64,000 bases of DNA, from contig JABAKD010000026.1 in NCBI GenBank assembly GCA_012845835.1, forward strand, positions 12,024,332-12,088,331, read 5' to 3'. The DNA comes from Undaria pinnatifida. Lineage: Eukaryota > Sar > Phaeophyceae > Laminariales > Alariaceae. A model generated the notes under the pieces. That model ran no database searches. It was not told where the DNA came from and saw only the letters and a list, made by a program, of their open reading frames with translations. The position numbers and the translations under genes were made by a program. Below, piece after piece: positions 32,701 to 44,335 of this stretch (the stretch's first letter is position 1; each line of letters begins with the position of its first letter).

Positions 32701-35700
32701 CCACCGTACCCCTCCCTCCCCTAAACGCACTGCTCACCGTTGGTTGATTGAAGGCATACTTCGCACAAGCCGCAAATAACACTGCTGCCGTCGACGCCGC
32801 TGATAGGGAACTGGATGTCCGCTGTGCAGAACGCTGCTGTTGGGAACTGCTGTGCTGAGGCCGCTGTGTGTGCTGAGAGTGCTGATTCCCAGTGCTGATG
32901 CAGTATCTTGATTTAAGAAGTGTTTTATTGTCTTTGCGAATGTCCCAAGTGAGAGACTGGGGGAAAAACACCACTGACAACATGTGAACGTTCTCCCTGC
33001 GCGTCTCGTCCTCACATCTGCTTCAACCACCTGTCTCATACTCTTTAGCTCCTAACATCCCTGCTGTGCCGCAGTATCCACTTGCTCCCTGCCCTACTAT
33101 CCACCCCTCGGCTCCACCCTGGGCCATGTTCGCTACAAGAGACTAGTGCTTCAACGAGATCTATACACTTTCCCATTAAAATCTGAACATACTCCATTCT
33201 TTTTTCAGTACAAATGCAAACACCATCCTATTTAAATCCAATTGGTGCATCTTCATAGGCGTCACCTAGAGACTGTTGTTGATTGCTCTACAGCTGTACT
33301 GGCTTACTCTCTCTTGGCCCAACCTTTTCGTATCTCCAGTGTCTTTCGCCACATCTAGAAGAAACGCCTTTAATCACTCCCAGCCTGCCATAACTCCCCT
33401 TTGCTCTAGACCAGCTTCCCAATATTTCCAGCTGAAACCCACTTTGCTCAGATACTAACTCTAAATGAAACCAAGTTGTCCGTAACAAATGCTTGAGAAT
33501 CGAATCCCAAAACACATCGCTTTGTCTGTTGCTTTGGTTTTTTGCGTGCAGACCTAACTACCCTTTCATGTTTCACAGTAATCTCCGGCGGTCGAGATTA
33601 TTTTCTCGCACTGCCTGCTGCGGAGCAACCAAGGGGGCCGTGGCTATACTACGATGCACGTTTGGATCCCGGCTGAACTGCGTGGCGGTGCTCTGAGGAC
33701 CAACTTCGCTGAGCTGGCTCTTTCGGTCAAAAGGATGAGTTCCGCTTCGCTGGGGCTATCAAATGCGTTGGAAACCCGACATTGATTGACTATTTTTTTT
33801 CAATATCCTGCTCCATTCACATAGTTTTTATCGCTTGCTACGTAATCCAATTGTTCATCCCTCAGCAGCACCGCAGCAGCTGCCACAGAAGCAGCAACAA
33901 CAGTAGCAGTACATCTCCTCAACGTCATATCTGTTGCACATAGCGCTTTAGTGTACACCTCGCACAGAGCACTTCGCATGCCTCGTCCGACGAAACGTCT
34001 GCCTCCGTCCGCCGTTTAGGAGATTGGTACGTTTTATCGCGTTGTTTTCCTCCCACGTGAAAGGAGTCGCACCGGGCAAGCCCCAGAGGTCAAGGCCCAT
34101 ACTACCGCCTGTCTCCGCGTGCAGACCCACGCTGCCCCGTGCCTGGCTGTGTATGTGGAACCAGGCACGGCCCACTCTGCGTGCCACCGACTGACGGCCT
34201 GGACCGGAATGTAGTCGTAGCAAAATTTCATGTTGCATTCCGGTTATCTCCACACATGTAAGACAGAGAATGCCGTTGAGTTGATGAGCAAGTTTCCGGG
34301 AAGGTTCCCCACACTAAACGCGACACAACCACGCAACCCGCCGAACCTATTGTAGCTCCAACACTGCTTAGTCATATTCAAATCGTCCGATCACATACCA
34401 GGTATACGGAACAGCAGGAGTAACTCATACAAGTCATTGGGAAGCCTCTGATCTTCTTATCGACTTGTTTCGCCTCGCTGGGCCCAGTATGTGTGAATGG
34501 AACCCCACGGTTTGACTTGTCTTTTTCAATAGCCCGCTCCGTTCTCAGACTGTTTGCCAGGTCCGATATTTTCCCCGTTGTAAAGCCTCGCCCGATTGTT
34601 TTAACAACAATTAACTACACACAGCCAGCAGCACGGGCATCAGCAGCAGCATCGGCACAGCTCTAGAGCATCACGGTTGCACCTAGCCTTCGTTGTGACT
34701 TTTGTTGTACACCACAAATTGAACATCCCCGCCTGCGACAAAACTGCTCACCTTGCCCCGTTCAACAGAGCGACCAGCATACAGCTAATGTTTCTTCAGT
34801 TGTTATTCTTTCCACGCCAAATCTGGGAGCTAGCCGCTCCGGGCAAGCCTCACGGAGCGAGACCCTTCTATATTCAGATTCCTACACATCCCGCCGTATT
34901 AATCTGAGCTTAATCTCGGACTCAAGAACTTCAGGAACCCCGATAAAATTCTGGTATCTTTGCCCCCGTCTCAACTTCGGTACTGGACACAGTGTGCACT
35001 GGTCGCGTTGCTCTCATTGTTCCACATGGGCGTTTTCTAGGTGTGTGTGTTGCACGTTCTAGACAGTTTTTGGGATGGGAGTGGCACTCGAACCGTCGAA
35101 TTCACTTTTCGAAATCTCACGGCCTGAATGCGATGCCATTGTGAGGCTTAGAAAATTCGATCAACAGGAGCTACTATTAATACGAGTAGGCCCGTCTATA
35201 CCCTAGTTCTACACGTCGTTTTTTTTTGTCGCTCTGCAGCTGCCTGCCCTGTATCACACATGGCCCTCCAGGCTCAGTACTAATGGCAATCACGGTAGGT
35301 TTACAGAGGGGGATCCTTAAGAGGTCCACCTGTCAAAGGAAGGTGTCCACTAGATAGTAAATCAGTGTATGTTGTGTTCCGCAAAATATGTCAGACCATG
35401 GGCTAGATGTTTGTTACGTGGAGTAAGGAAGAAGACACCCATTCTACACGACGTTCCACCAAGTAACGTGTTGACTTGGGTCACATGCGTACGATTAAGG
35501 TGTTCACCTGCGTAATAATTCACATGCGTATGACGGCAAATGTATGTATGCAGTGAAGATTACTTACAGTAGGAACGAGGGGACGCATAACAGAATAGCC
35601 CACACACGAAGTTCCCTCTTCACCCTCATCTGCTCCATGCTGTTCATTGTACCACAGGCTTTTGTTGGCCAAACGAAAGCCAATCTTACGTAATCTTCAG
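32700..35700. other. No gene; old duplication at 33.7 and 34.5 kb
   Basis: I see no gene. Segment 33735-34100 resembles 34470-34855 (shared landmarks: a TTCGCTGGG-like start, TTTTTTTCAATA..CC(T)GCTCC, and CCACG...CCGGGCAAGCC). The two are about 735-755 bp apart, so this is an old, diverged direct duplication. Otherwise there are only short frames. Confidence 0.4.
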
Positions 35701-35719
35701 CCGACTAGATCATCGGCAG

Positions 35720-37900
35720 TTCTTGTTGGGCTCGTCTCAAGACGACTCTGTGTTACTCTCTGAAGACCGTCATCACTCAGCAATACGAGTGTACATTCAT
35801 CACATGCTAACATGCTCTGAACCCCACAGTGTGCAACACACAACACAGGAACGCCCGCTTCGTTGGAGCTACATACTTGTGATCATACTGGAAAACATTG
35901 CAACTGGCTTGGAGTTCAACGTGACTCTATCCAAGACAAGGCCATCGCGACTCCGAGCGTAAAGCCTGAACCTGAAGCGAGAACGTCTGTCAGAGCTGTT
36001 TGGAAGAAAAAAGCAAGAAATTCGGATGAGGAACGTCTAGGTTCTACTTCTACATCCACTGAACGCGAATTGGAAGCCCGGCGAACAGGTCGGCATGATT
36101 CATGTGATCTGTGTACAAGATCGAGCTTAGCGGGAAAAGGGAACCTGGCTTGCAGACCGACACGCGTCAGGAGGTTTGCAGACAAGATCGAGCTGAGCAG
36201 TAACAGGAGCCCGGCGGACACGTCCGCGAGACTCGGGCGGTCCGGATCTTGGACCGAGCTGACAAGCGGAAGAAGCCGGACAAAAACAGGTCGACACAAG
36301 CAACGAATGCAGACTAAACATGAAGGAACCCGGAAACGTCGTGACATCAACTACAGGGATTGCTCCCAGATTGGACGGTACTACGGAGATTTATGGCGAA
36401 TGTCACTCGAAGATCCGCGTCGTCTTGCCCATATCAAATCCCGATGTAATTGATGTTCTGAACGGTTGGATTGAGTCAGTACTGATTGTCACAGTGACGC
36501 CCAGACGTAAATATATGCAACATACATCTGACAGAAGCACGTTGCTGGTGTCACGCCTGAGAGACCCTCTTTACCATCCTAAGTCTTATCACTAGTGGCC
36601 CTGCAGCTATTATAGTGGTCCGACAGTAAGGAGATTTGACTTCGTTGGGGGTCTGGGACACGGTGACACTGGCCGCTGGAAGACATGTTCTACTACCAAC
36701 ACCCACCGGTTCTGCTTCCGGCAAAAACATAGACACGGACGGCAACAAGCATCGGGTAGACCTTGTAAGGTTGGTCGTACTCAGCAGACGTAAACGTTCG
36801 TCAAGACTTCTGCTGCCGCCTCCCCTACTGCTGCTGCGGCAATCCAAAATCGAGGACAAGGCCGGGGAAGTGAGGCTTTGTGGATACAACATAAACAGCA
36901 AAGGATGGCGGATATACAACAAGACGGGGCGAGTGACAGAGTCGCAACGTCATCTTCATCGAGACCCAAACGTTAGTCAACACTGATCGAGCCCAGCGCA
37001 ACCAACATCAAAATCTTCGAAATCGTCACTCATGTGGGCAGGTCGCCGACAGAAGGCACGGACAACACCAGTATCACTTACCACGGAGAGGTGGCTAGCC
37101 TCCTGAAGAGATTGTCCGACATCACTTGTAGGGTTACGGACCACCCAACACCAGCTCGCGAGGACGAGCCGACCGCTGAAGCTGCCGACGCTATCCAGAT
37201 TCCCGACACAACCCAGACTGGAGAATGGTGTCCACAGATCTCGACATATGGGCACACAAGTAAGTGGTACCGCCGCTCCCGTCTAGCACGAAGCATTCAA
37301 CTCCCACCAACAGCTAGAACAACGCTATCTGGGATTGCTCACCAGCCCAGTACCAACTGACGTAGAGGTAGCGCACGAGACAGAGCATATGATGGTGTAC
37401 GCGCTCGTAGTTGCGACTTAAAACCAATCATATGGGGTACAAAAGGACAAGACAATACTGTTCCTAGATTGCGCCCTGGCTACCGGAAGCCCCTCCTCCG
37501 AGCACAATTCGGATGGGGATATCTCGATCCCAACCGCATTAAAGCAGATGGTACAGTCGCCACAAGTGACCCATTTAGAAATGGCCGTGGACACGGAGAT
37601 GGGCAGCCTTCAGAACTCGCCGTGTTTGACCTGGTGCTTCCACGCTCGGTACCACCGGAACGCAAGGTTATCGAGATAAGGTGGATCTTTAATACTAAGG
37701 CCGATCACACACTAAGAGGTTCGTGGTTCAGAGGTGAAGGTAAGTACCAAAACTCGACTGCGCGGCTGTATATGAGCTTCATGGTGCCGCACCCAAAGCA
37801 TCGGCAATGGAATCGCCATAATTGCGAGTGAAGACCTCGACGTTCTCCAGCTTCAAGGAGTAGGTGTGTAGAGAAAAGATATTTCACCCGTTGCAAGTTA
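35720..37900 (+). pseudogene. Degraded Ty1/Copia pol fragment (integrase end to RT start)
   Basis: At 36840-36960 the peptide KIEDKAGEVRLCGYNINSKG, followed by WRIYNKTGRVTES, matches the C-terminal part of Copia integrases (GY..NSKG.R.Y). After a linker (37030-37420), 37541-37620 reads SPQVTHLEMAVDTEMGSLQ and, after a frameshift, 37612-37720 reads VFDLV...RKVIEIRWIFNTKAD. This is the start of the Copia reverse transcriptase domain. A second frameshift leads to IIASEDLDVLQLQG at about 37815-37860. The catalytic YVDD part and RNase H are missing, and no LTRs were found. The 36000-36320 section contains a decayed tandem repeat of roughly 65 bp (ACAAGATCGAGCT at 36116 and 36182). It is non-functional. 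Confidence 0.75.
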
Positions 37901-39040
37901 CTCGGTTATAAACGTATACCTCTGATCCTACACAGTCCATGCCATGTACATTTGTACTATCACTCAGTGTCGACGGACGGAAATGTAACGGCCGTTTCGT
38001 CGTTGCACATACATCCGAATGGTCCGTGCGTTTTCGTTCAGAGCGGTCCATTACAGAGCACTATCACGACGAGTACTACACCCTTGCATCTGACGTCACC
38101 ACGAACAACAATCATTTAGCGCGACGATGGGAGCCGTAGCCGTATCGCGAGTTCGATGGTATGGTTACATAATACAATACGCGTACAGGGCTCTCCTTCG
38201 TGATGAGTTTGACTTGTTATCTCGCCATCGTCACAAGTCGCAAAGGGGCACATAGGCGTGCCAATGTTTTGCAGGACCGATTACGTTTTTCTACTACTGC
38301 ATGCTGCGTTCACCTGTATGAGGTCGGATGATGTGTGTTTGGTTGCTACATTGGACGCGAAAAGGTTGCCATGGCTCGATCTTGTGCTGTGCACCAACCC
38401 CACACGCATATACCGCGTGCCCACCGGCACAAAGACGACAGCTTAAAAGACGGCTGGTGTTGTACTGCTGCTGCAACATGTAAGCACCGTGGGTGGCCAT
38501 CATAAATGAGAGCTAACCGAACGGGTGCTCTTGTACCGTGACTGCCACAACTACTGAGCTTCGGGGGCGAATAGCGCAGCAGCAGAATAATAACAAGAAG
38601 ATGCATAAGCATGTTGGCTTCTATGAGCCCTGTGTGGCTCGGCGAAACGAAGCAGGAGATAGTATGGACCTTGCTCTGTTGGTGTTGCCTGGTGCGACCA
38701 CCACCGGGATGCGGCGCAGCGAGTACAACAACGACGCGAAAAAAGGCAACTAGGTGCCAATCTCGCATGTAGATGGGCGGCGAGAGGCAGGTTTGTCTGG
38801 CCAGTGTAATGGAGTACTCTCCGTAGAAGAATAGTGTATAGATTTGACGTGAAATCATGTATGTCATCATGGGTGAGGTAAAACCACGTGATATACATTC
38901 ACGTCAAAGCCGTCATTGATGAGCGATACTGTAGGCGGCGATTAAGGGACGAGCAGGAAGCCCCTCATCTGACTACCCTGCCCTACCCTGCCTTGCCTTG
39001 TTCTTTCTATCTTTTAGCGTTCTGTTTAGACAACTATTGT
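37900..39040. other. No gene recognised
   Basis: Overlapping frames up to 174 codons (38346-38870 minus) show no recognisable domain and no splice structure I can support. Confidence 0.4.
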
Positions 39041-39042
39041 AC

Positions 39043-39305
39043 AAGCTTTGTGCCTAGCCAGCGGTCTTATGGGAAGCTAATAAAGTCACCAAAACGCATT
39101 CTATGAGGGGCACGCTTCGCAACACCGACCATCTACGCATGTCCCACTGAGAGAACCTTCATGTATGACGTCGTAGGCAGGACTTGCGCCGACTTTGCAT
39201 AAGCTTTGAGCCTAGCCACCGAGCTCATGGAGAGCTAAAAACCACCGAAGCCCACCCATGAGGGGCACGCTTCCCAACACCGATCAACGACGCACCTCCC
39301 ACTCG
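39043..39305 (+). repeat. Two-copy direct repeat, unit about 158 bp
   Basis: AAGCTTTG(T/A)GCCTAGCCA begins at 39043 and 39201. Both copies later contain GAGGGGCACGCTTC.CAACACCGA. Copies are moderately diverged. No coding signal is seen. Confidence 0.75.
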
Positions 39306-39835
39306 GAGTACATTCACACGAGGTTGGTTACGTGCTGAGTTATTGGGGAAAAACATAAGTCATCGATAGGGCTAGTTGCAGGAGATACGTACGTTGTTCT
39401 GGAAATGTGCTGCTGCAAACTCCTGCTGTTGGCTGTAGATGTAACTGCGACGTAGCAGACGGCAGGGAGGCGAATACAGCATTGACCCATGTTGTTGCAC
39501 AGCAGAGGGCATTTCAGGGAAATTAGTGAAATGTGACAACGGAACGGTCTACTTTCTTAACCGAGCAAACCTAATGCGGGGTTTTCCATGCACCTGATCG
39601 CCTCAGTGATGCTGAACACAGCCCCTTGAAAAAAAGAACAAGCTCAGCGACGTTCAATGCTCAGAGCACCGCCATGAAGCTCAGTAGGGATCAAGGAAAG
39701 CATCGTTATGCACCCACGCTTCCATTTGCTTGCCTCGAAGCCGAAAGTGCGAGAGAAAACACTCGGCCGCCGGAGAACACCATTGCAAACAAATTTAAGC
39801 ATAATATTTTACACAGACATTTACCAGCCATACTT

Positions 39836-40105
39836 GACTGATTCTACGATAGCCCCCCCCAACGACGGCGATTTTTTTCAACGATCGTTTCATGGCTACT
39901 CGACACAAGGAAGGATACTATTGAAAAAAACGTATGCGTATATTTTCTTGTGTGCAAACGTCTAACGATCGAGGATCTCGGGGTGTCGAGGGACAGAGTG
40001 TTCCAGGAGATACGACCGGGAGTTGGTTTTGAAATCGGCGGTTTCGTTGAAGAAAAGTTGGGGGGCTACCGTAGAACGGGTCACTTTTGGTTTCCATGGA
40101 GCTTG
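39836..40105 (+). repeat. Dispersed repeat shared with 56485-56750
   Basis: The two segments share GACTGATTCTACGATA at the left, CGACACAAGGAAGGATAC in the middle, ATACGACCGGGAGTTGGTTTT (ATAAGACCGGGAGCTGGTTTT in the other) and CCGTAGAACG at the right, in the same order, orientation and spacing, over about 265 bp. I find no terminal inverted repeats, so the class is unknown. Confidence 0.75.
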
Positions 40106-40224
40106 AAATGGGCATTCCGAATCCATACTCTCAAGTGACAACTTATGTGCGGTAGTGTATGTATGGCGTATAATGTAGCATGCAAAATATAAAAAACTGC
40201 TGTCGGACTATTCTTATACAATTG

Positions 40225-40296
40225 TGTGATCGGAGTATCATACACAGCTCGCTAATATGTAGTTCGATAAATTATTCGATCCCACAGCTGGAGACT
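40225..40296 (+). repeat. Terminal block of C-rich repeat family (copy 4, decayed)
   Basis: CGGAGTATCATACACAGCT...CCCACAGCTGGAG aligns with the conserved block at 12455-12582. The ATG of the small ORF is followed directly by TAG and the tail is lost. No C-rich body precedes it. Confidence 0.65.
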
Positions 40297-40779
40297 AGTG
40301 AATCATTGAGTTTCACAACACATTCAATTTTTGCGAAAAACGTTCTCAGAAAAATATTTTCTCCGCTAGAAAAATGTTGTGAAGAAGAACCTCGAAGTCC
40401 GAGAACCGCTTGAGGCTGTGGATGCTGTCGGAAAGGTCGAAACCCATCGTGCGCGCGCGCTTCCCCGTGAAGAGACGAAGAGGCGGGCTTCCTCCGGGAG
40501 CTGCACGTTGCCGTTGTAAGTCGGCAAGACTGGGCGCGGCCGGCCTTGACGTGGCGGATGATGTTGTCGGCGAATTTCGCTTTGAGGCGTTGATGGGGTT
40601 GCTCGTACGTAGCCCTCTGTAATGTGAAGAATATCGTTTGGCGAGGAAGGGCGGACGGCAAAATGACAAAGTGTGTACGGATATGGGTATGGGTAACCGT
40701 GCACACAGCCGTAGGGTGCAACTGCTGCTGCAACACACTCATACATCTCACAGCAGGTACAGATCGCCACGCAAACGCA

Positions 40780-41300
40780 CGCGACGCACGTAACTCTGAT
40801 ATGAGCGCTGGAGGAAGGTGAGTTTGATATACGTTTGCAAAGGGGAGAACCCACGTCCATAACACGCTCACGGACGCACATGTACACAAAACACACGCGA
40901 CGCACATAGCTCTGACATAGATTGCTACGCAAAAACGCGCGACGCACAAAGCTCCTATATGTGAGCGCTGGAGGAAGGTGAGTTTGATATACGTTTGCAA
41001 AGGAGAGGACACACGACCACGACACGCCCACACACATGTACACACAAGCACTACACATGCATCACTACTACTATACGTTTGCAAAGGGGAGGACACACGT
41101 CCATGTTATGCTTACAGACGCACATGTGCACAAAAAACACGCTAGACACGTAACGCTGACATAGGTTACCACGCAAAAAACGCGCGACGCACGTCACTCT
41201 GATGTATGAGCGCTGGAGGAAGGTGAGTTGTACGTACGTTTGCACAGGAGAGGACACACGACCATGACACGCTCACAGACACACATGTACACACAAATAC
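40780..41300 (+). repeat. Complex tandem array (about 81/160/245 bp steps)
   Basis: GCGCTGGAGGAAGGTGAG occurs at 40805, 40965 and 41210. An ACGTTTGCAAAGG(G)GAG segment occurs near 40832, 40992, 41074 and 41237. ACGCGCGACGCAC-type segments fill the units. Spacings near 160, 81 and 245 suggest a unit of about 81 bp with gains and losses. Confidence 0.75.
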
Positions 41301-41560
41301 TACATGTGCATTACTACTGCTGTATGTGCATGACTGCTTTTTACATGATGTGGACGTAGCCGGGACCTAGTGTTGAGAGTCGTGATGTGCGCAGTGTATG
41401 AACAGTAGTGGTGCGCACACACAAATATCACGCACACAACAGTACTGCTGTATGTGCATGACAGCTCTCTACGAGACACGGACGGAGACGAGACCGATAA
41501 TAGTGTGAGAGTAGTGGTGTACGCAATGCATGAACAGTGGTGGTGCACACACCTGTCCCA
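41300..41560 (+). repeat. Two-copy tandem repeat, unit about 128 bp
   Basis: TACTGCTGTATGTGCATGAC occurs at 41315 and 41443, followed in each by an AGTGTTGAGAGT or AGTGTGAGAGT segment and then TGAACAGT(A/G)GTGGTGC. Adjacent to the preceding array. Confidence 0.7.
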
Positions 41561-42449
41561 AGGCACCTGTCCCAAGAATCGGCAGTTCGCGTTGAGCAGA
41601 GAGAAACATCCGCAGTTGCCATCCCCGCTGCACGAAACAGCCGAGATATTCCGGCGCTAAAGGGCGAGGCCGTTTTGGCAGTAAATTTGTGGAATCGTGT
41701 GCTGTTGTCCTCGCAAGGTAGCAGGATGCAGCAAAGCCCCCAAACGAAGATACTGAGTGAGCCATGTCAAGGTTTGATGGAAGAAGTGGTCTCCCCAGTC
41801 ATCGAGGTACCGCTCCGTAAGGACGCTATGTAGGAACGCTCTGCTGCATGCTGGGTAGAGGTTCGGCCACAGCAGCATCAATGAGTACGGCGGTAGAATT
41901 GAAGAAGGCGAACAATACACAGCTGAAGAAGTGCAGAAGAAGTCGATTCTTAGCAAACAACATCAGGCTAGTAGCAGACACTCACAGCGAGGAGCAGCGA
42001 CAGCAGCGAGACATCACACGCGCAAACTCAGAGCGAAACGCGACGAGGAGGGAGGTATCTCCCACGTAGGACAGGCGCGGTGTGTGGTTGGAGGGGTGTT
42101 GCACCGAAGACGAAGAGCCTTTTTTGTTTCGTGGCCGTTTGATGTATGGGATTACTTAGGAAGTGGCGTTTAACAGGAGGGGATTTCTTTTTGTATCCCA
42201 GGTGACTAACAATGGAGATATGTTCGCGTATAGCGTAGCCGAGGACCGTCAGACGTCTATGGTGACCAGATCCTTGCAGACACACACTGCAGTCGCAATA
42301 GAGGAGCAGCGACAGAAGCGAGGCAGCAGCCGCAAGAGAAGGAGACATTCGCCGCTGCCGGAGACATTCACGGCAAACCACGGACATGAACATAAGTTAG
42401 CAGGGGTGTGTAGGCTCTACCCGCCGGACCGCTGTGCATGAGTGCTGTC

Positions 42450-43040
42450 GGCGGCACGGAAGGCAGCAGTACAACAGTGCTGCAACAAGAAGGATCGCAG
42501 AGTCCTTTGGGGTGTAGTCGAGAGAAGGAGATCTACAAGCCCTCAACAACAGCAGTGTAGTGATAAGTCGGCATGGAAGCCGAACAGTGCTTGGATGTAA
42601 ACAGCAGCGCAACCTCAAAGCCGCTACAGTAGTATTGCACTAGGAAGGAAGGCAGGGTTATGTGGGTGTAGTCGAGACACAATATGCACCACCAGTGTGA
42701 GGCTGTCACGGCGGCTGGACAGGGCATGGATGCCAATAAGTGTCGTAGGGGAACGACATGCTCCCCCCGGAACCCCCCGCTCGGGTCGTCGTCGGTGTGC
42801 GTCGCAGAATGCACCACTAGTTTTAGGTTGGCACGGCAGTCGAACAGTGCTTGTATGCAAATAGCAGCGCAACCTCAAAGCCGCGTACAGCAGTATTGCA
42901 ATAGAAGGAAGGCAGAGTTATGTGGGGTGAAATTGAGGCGCAATATGCCCCACCAGTGTGACGTTGGCACCGCAGCCGAAGAGTGCTTGGATCCAAATAG
43001 CAGTGTCGTGGGGGGGCTAAAACCCCCCTCCCCCCCGGGT
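42450..43040 (+). repeat. Tandem repeat, unit about 260 bp
   Basis: GCAGCGCAACCTCAAAGCCGC occurs at 42604 and 42864, each preceded by GAACAGTGCTTG.ATG.AAA and followed by GAAGGAAGGCAG(A/G)GTTATGTGGG. A third partial unit starts near 42978. Units contain G/C homopolymer hairpins such as GGGGGGCTAAAACCCCCC at about 43014. It lies just outside the large inverted repeat. Confidence 0.75.
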
Positions 43041-43708
43041 CCTCGTCAGCGCGCGTTGGACGTCTCCCCGACAGTGTGCGTTGGAAATGTTAGTAGTGGG
43101 TTTTCAAAAACGTAAATGCCCTTCCCATAATGATTTTGGGTGCTTGGGTTGGAAGTAGGCGAAAACCTGCAGCGGACGCCTCCAAAATTGAGAGGGGGAG
43201 TGGGGATGCCCAGCAACCACGCCAAACATAAATGGATAGAAGCGAAAACAAGAGCAAAAAGCGGCGTACCAGCGGCAGCCAAGCAACGGCGAAGGCAGCA
43301 GGGTTGACCGCAATGCCGCCGCCGCTATCCTACCACAGCCAGCCGAAGCACAGCTAGCGGCAGCAAATGGCGGTTTAAAGCGGCAACTAGTCGCAGCTAG
43401 CGTCAACATCAGCTTCCGCAACAAAACCAAGCAGCACCGGCACCAGCAAGAGCCTCTATTTTTGTTTTTCAATATTAGGACCCTGGCTTCGCATTCTTCT
43501 CGTCGTGTGCTGCTACTGCTGCTTCGGCTGCGGCTGCCCTCAGCATACGCCGCCACCGCGCAGGTGCGCTCCGCTCCGAGCACGCCCAGCGCCCGACACT
43601 GAGACCGCGGCGGCCTCACATCACGCCCCCGCTGCTCATGCTGCTAGTATGACGGTGTGGTGGAATTGAAACGATACACGAGCTGTGTCCGTGTGTCTTG
43701 GTCTACGA

Positions 43709-44128
43709 TGTTGAGAGTATGAACCTTGAATTCAAATCTAAGTTAATGCGCAGTGTATTCGCACGAATAAGATATGCAGTTGAATCTTATGTTGTGTCCT
43801 ACGTTGAATTATCGGTGGAACCTAGATTTAAACGTAGATTTGAGTATGTTAAGGTTGTCCCGTTGTCCCGGTATTCTACCGGACTACGGGCGTTGCTCCG
43901 TGATGATCAAGTGGTGATGCAACCTACCATGATCTTTCTCCCTTCTCTTCCTTCTTTCCCTGCTTTCTCTTCTTCTTCTTCTCTCTTTGGCCTTAATCGC
44001 TCTTTTCAAACTATCCCTTTTCTTTCTTATCACAAGGGATCTTAACAGACACTTCGGTGCCACCTCTGCATCTCTTCGCATAGAAGACAGAGCCTTCACA
44101 CAACCATTGTGTTCACAGACTGTTAACA
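43709..44128 (+). repeat. Copia 5' LTR
   Basis: It begins TGTTGAGAG and ends CTGTTAACA, giving the short inverted ends expected of LTRs (TGTT...AACA). It aligns along its length with 48155-48569. By eye the two differ at roughly one position in eight to ten, so the insertion is not recent. A pyrimidine-rich stretch (about 43930-44030) is shared by both. Confidence 0.93.
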
Positions 44129-44142
44129 GGTTATGAGCCTCG
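44129..44142 (+). other. Copia primer-binding site
   Basis: GGTTATGAGCC starts immediately after the 5' LTR. Its complement, GGCTCATAACC, reads like the anticodon loop of a Met tRNA (CAU in context CTCATAA). Drosophila copia is known to prime from an internal half of initiator Met tRNA rather than the tRNA 3' end; the same mechanism is inferred here. Confidence 0.7.
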
Positions 44143-44240
44143 ACCTTCGATATAAACATCGATCGGCACCAAGCGACATCTCATTGAAGTTTGTCGCATG
44201 TTATCGTGACGTTTGAGATAAACTTTCATTAAGCTGGCTA

Positions 44241-44334
44241 CAGCATCAGCATCAGCATCAGCATCAGCATCAGCATCAGAATCAGCATCAGCATCAGCGA
44301 TCAGCATCAGCATCAGCATCAGCATCAGCATCAC
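44241..44334 (+). repeat. CAGCAT hexanucleotide microsatellite in Copia leader
   Basis: About fifteen copies of CAGCAT, with one CAGAAT variant and one inserted base pattern (CAGCGATCAG), sit between the primer-binding site and the gag ATG at 44336. Confidence 0.9.
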
Positions 44335-44335
44335 C

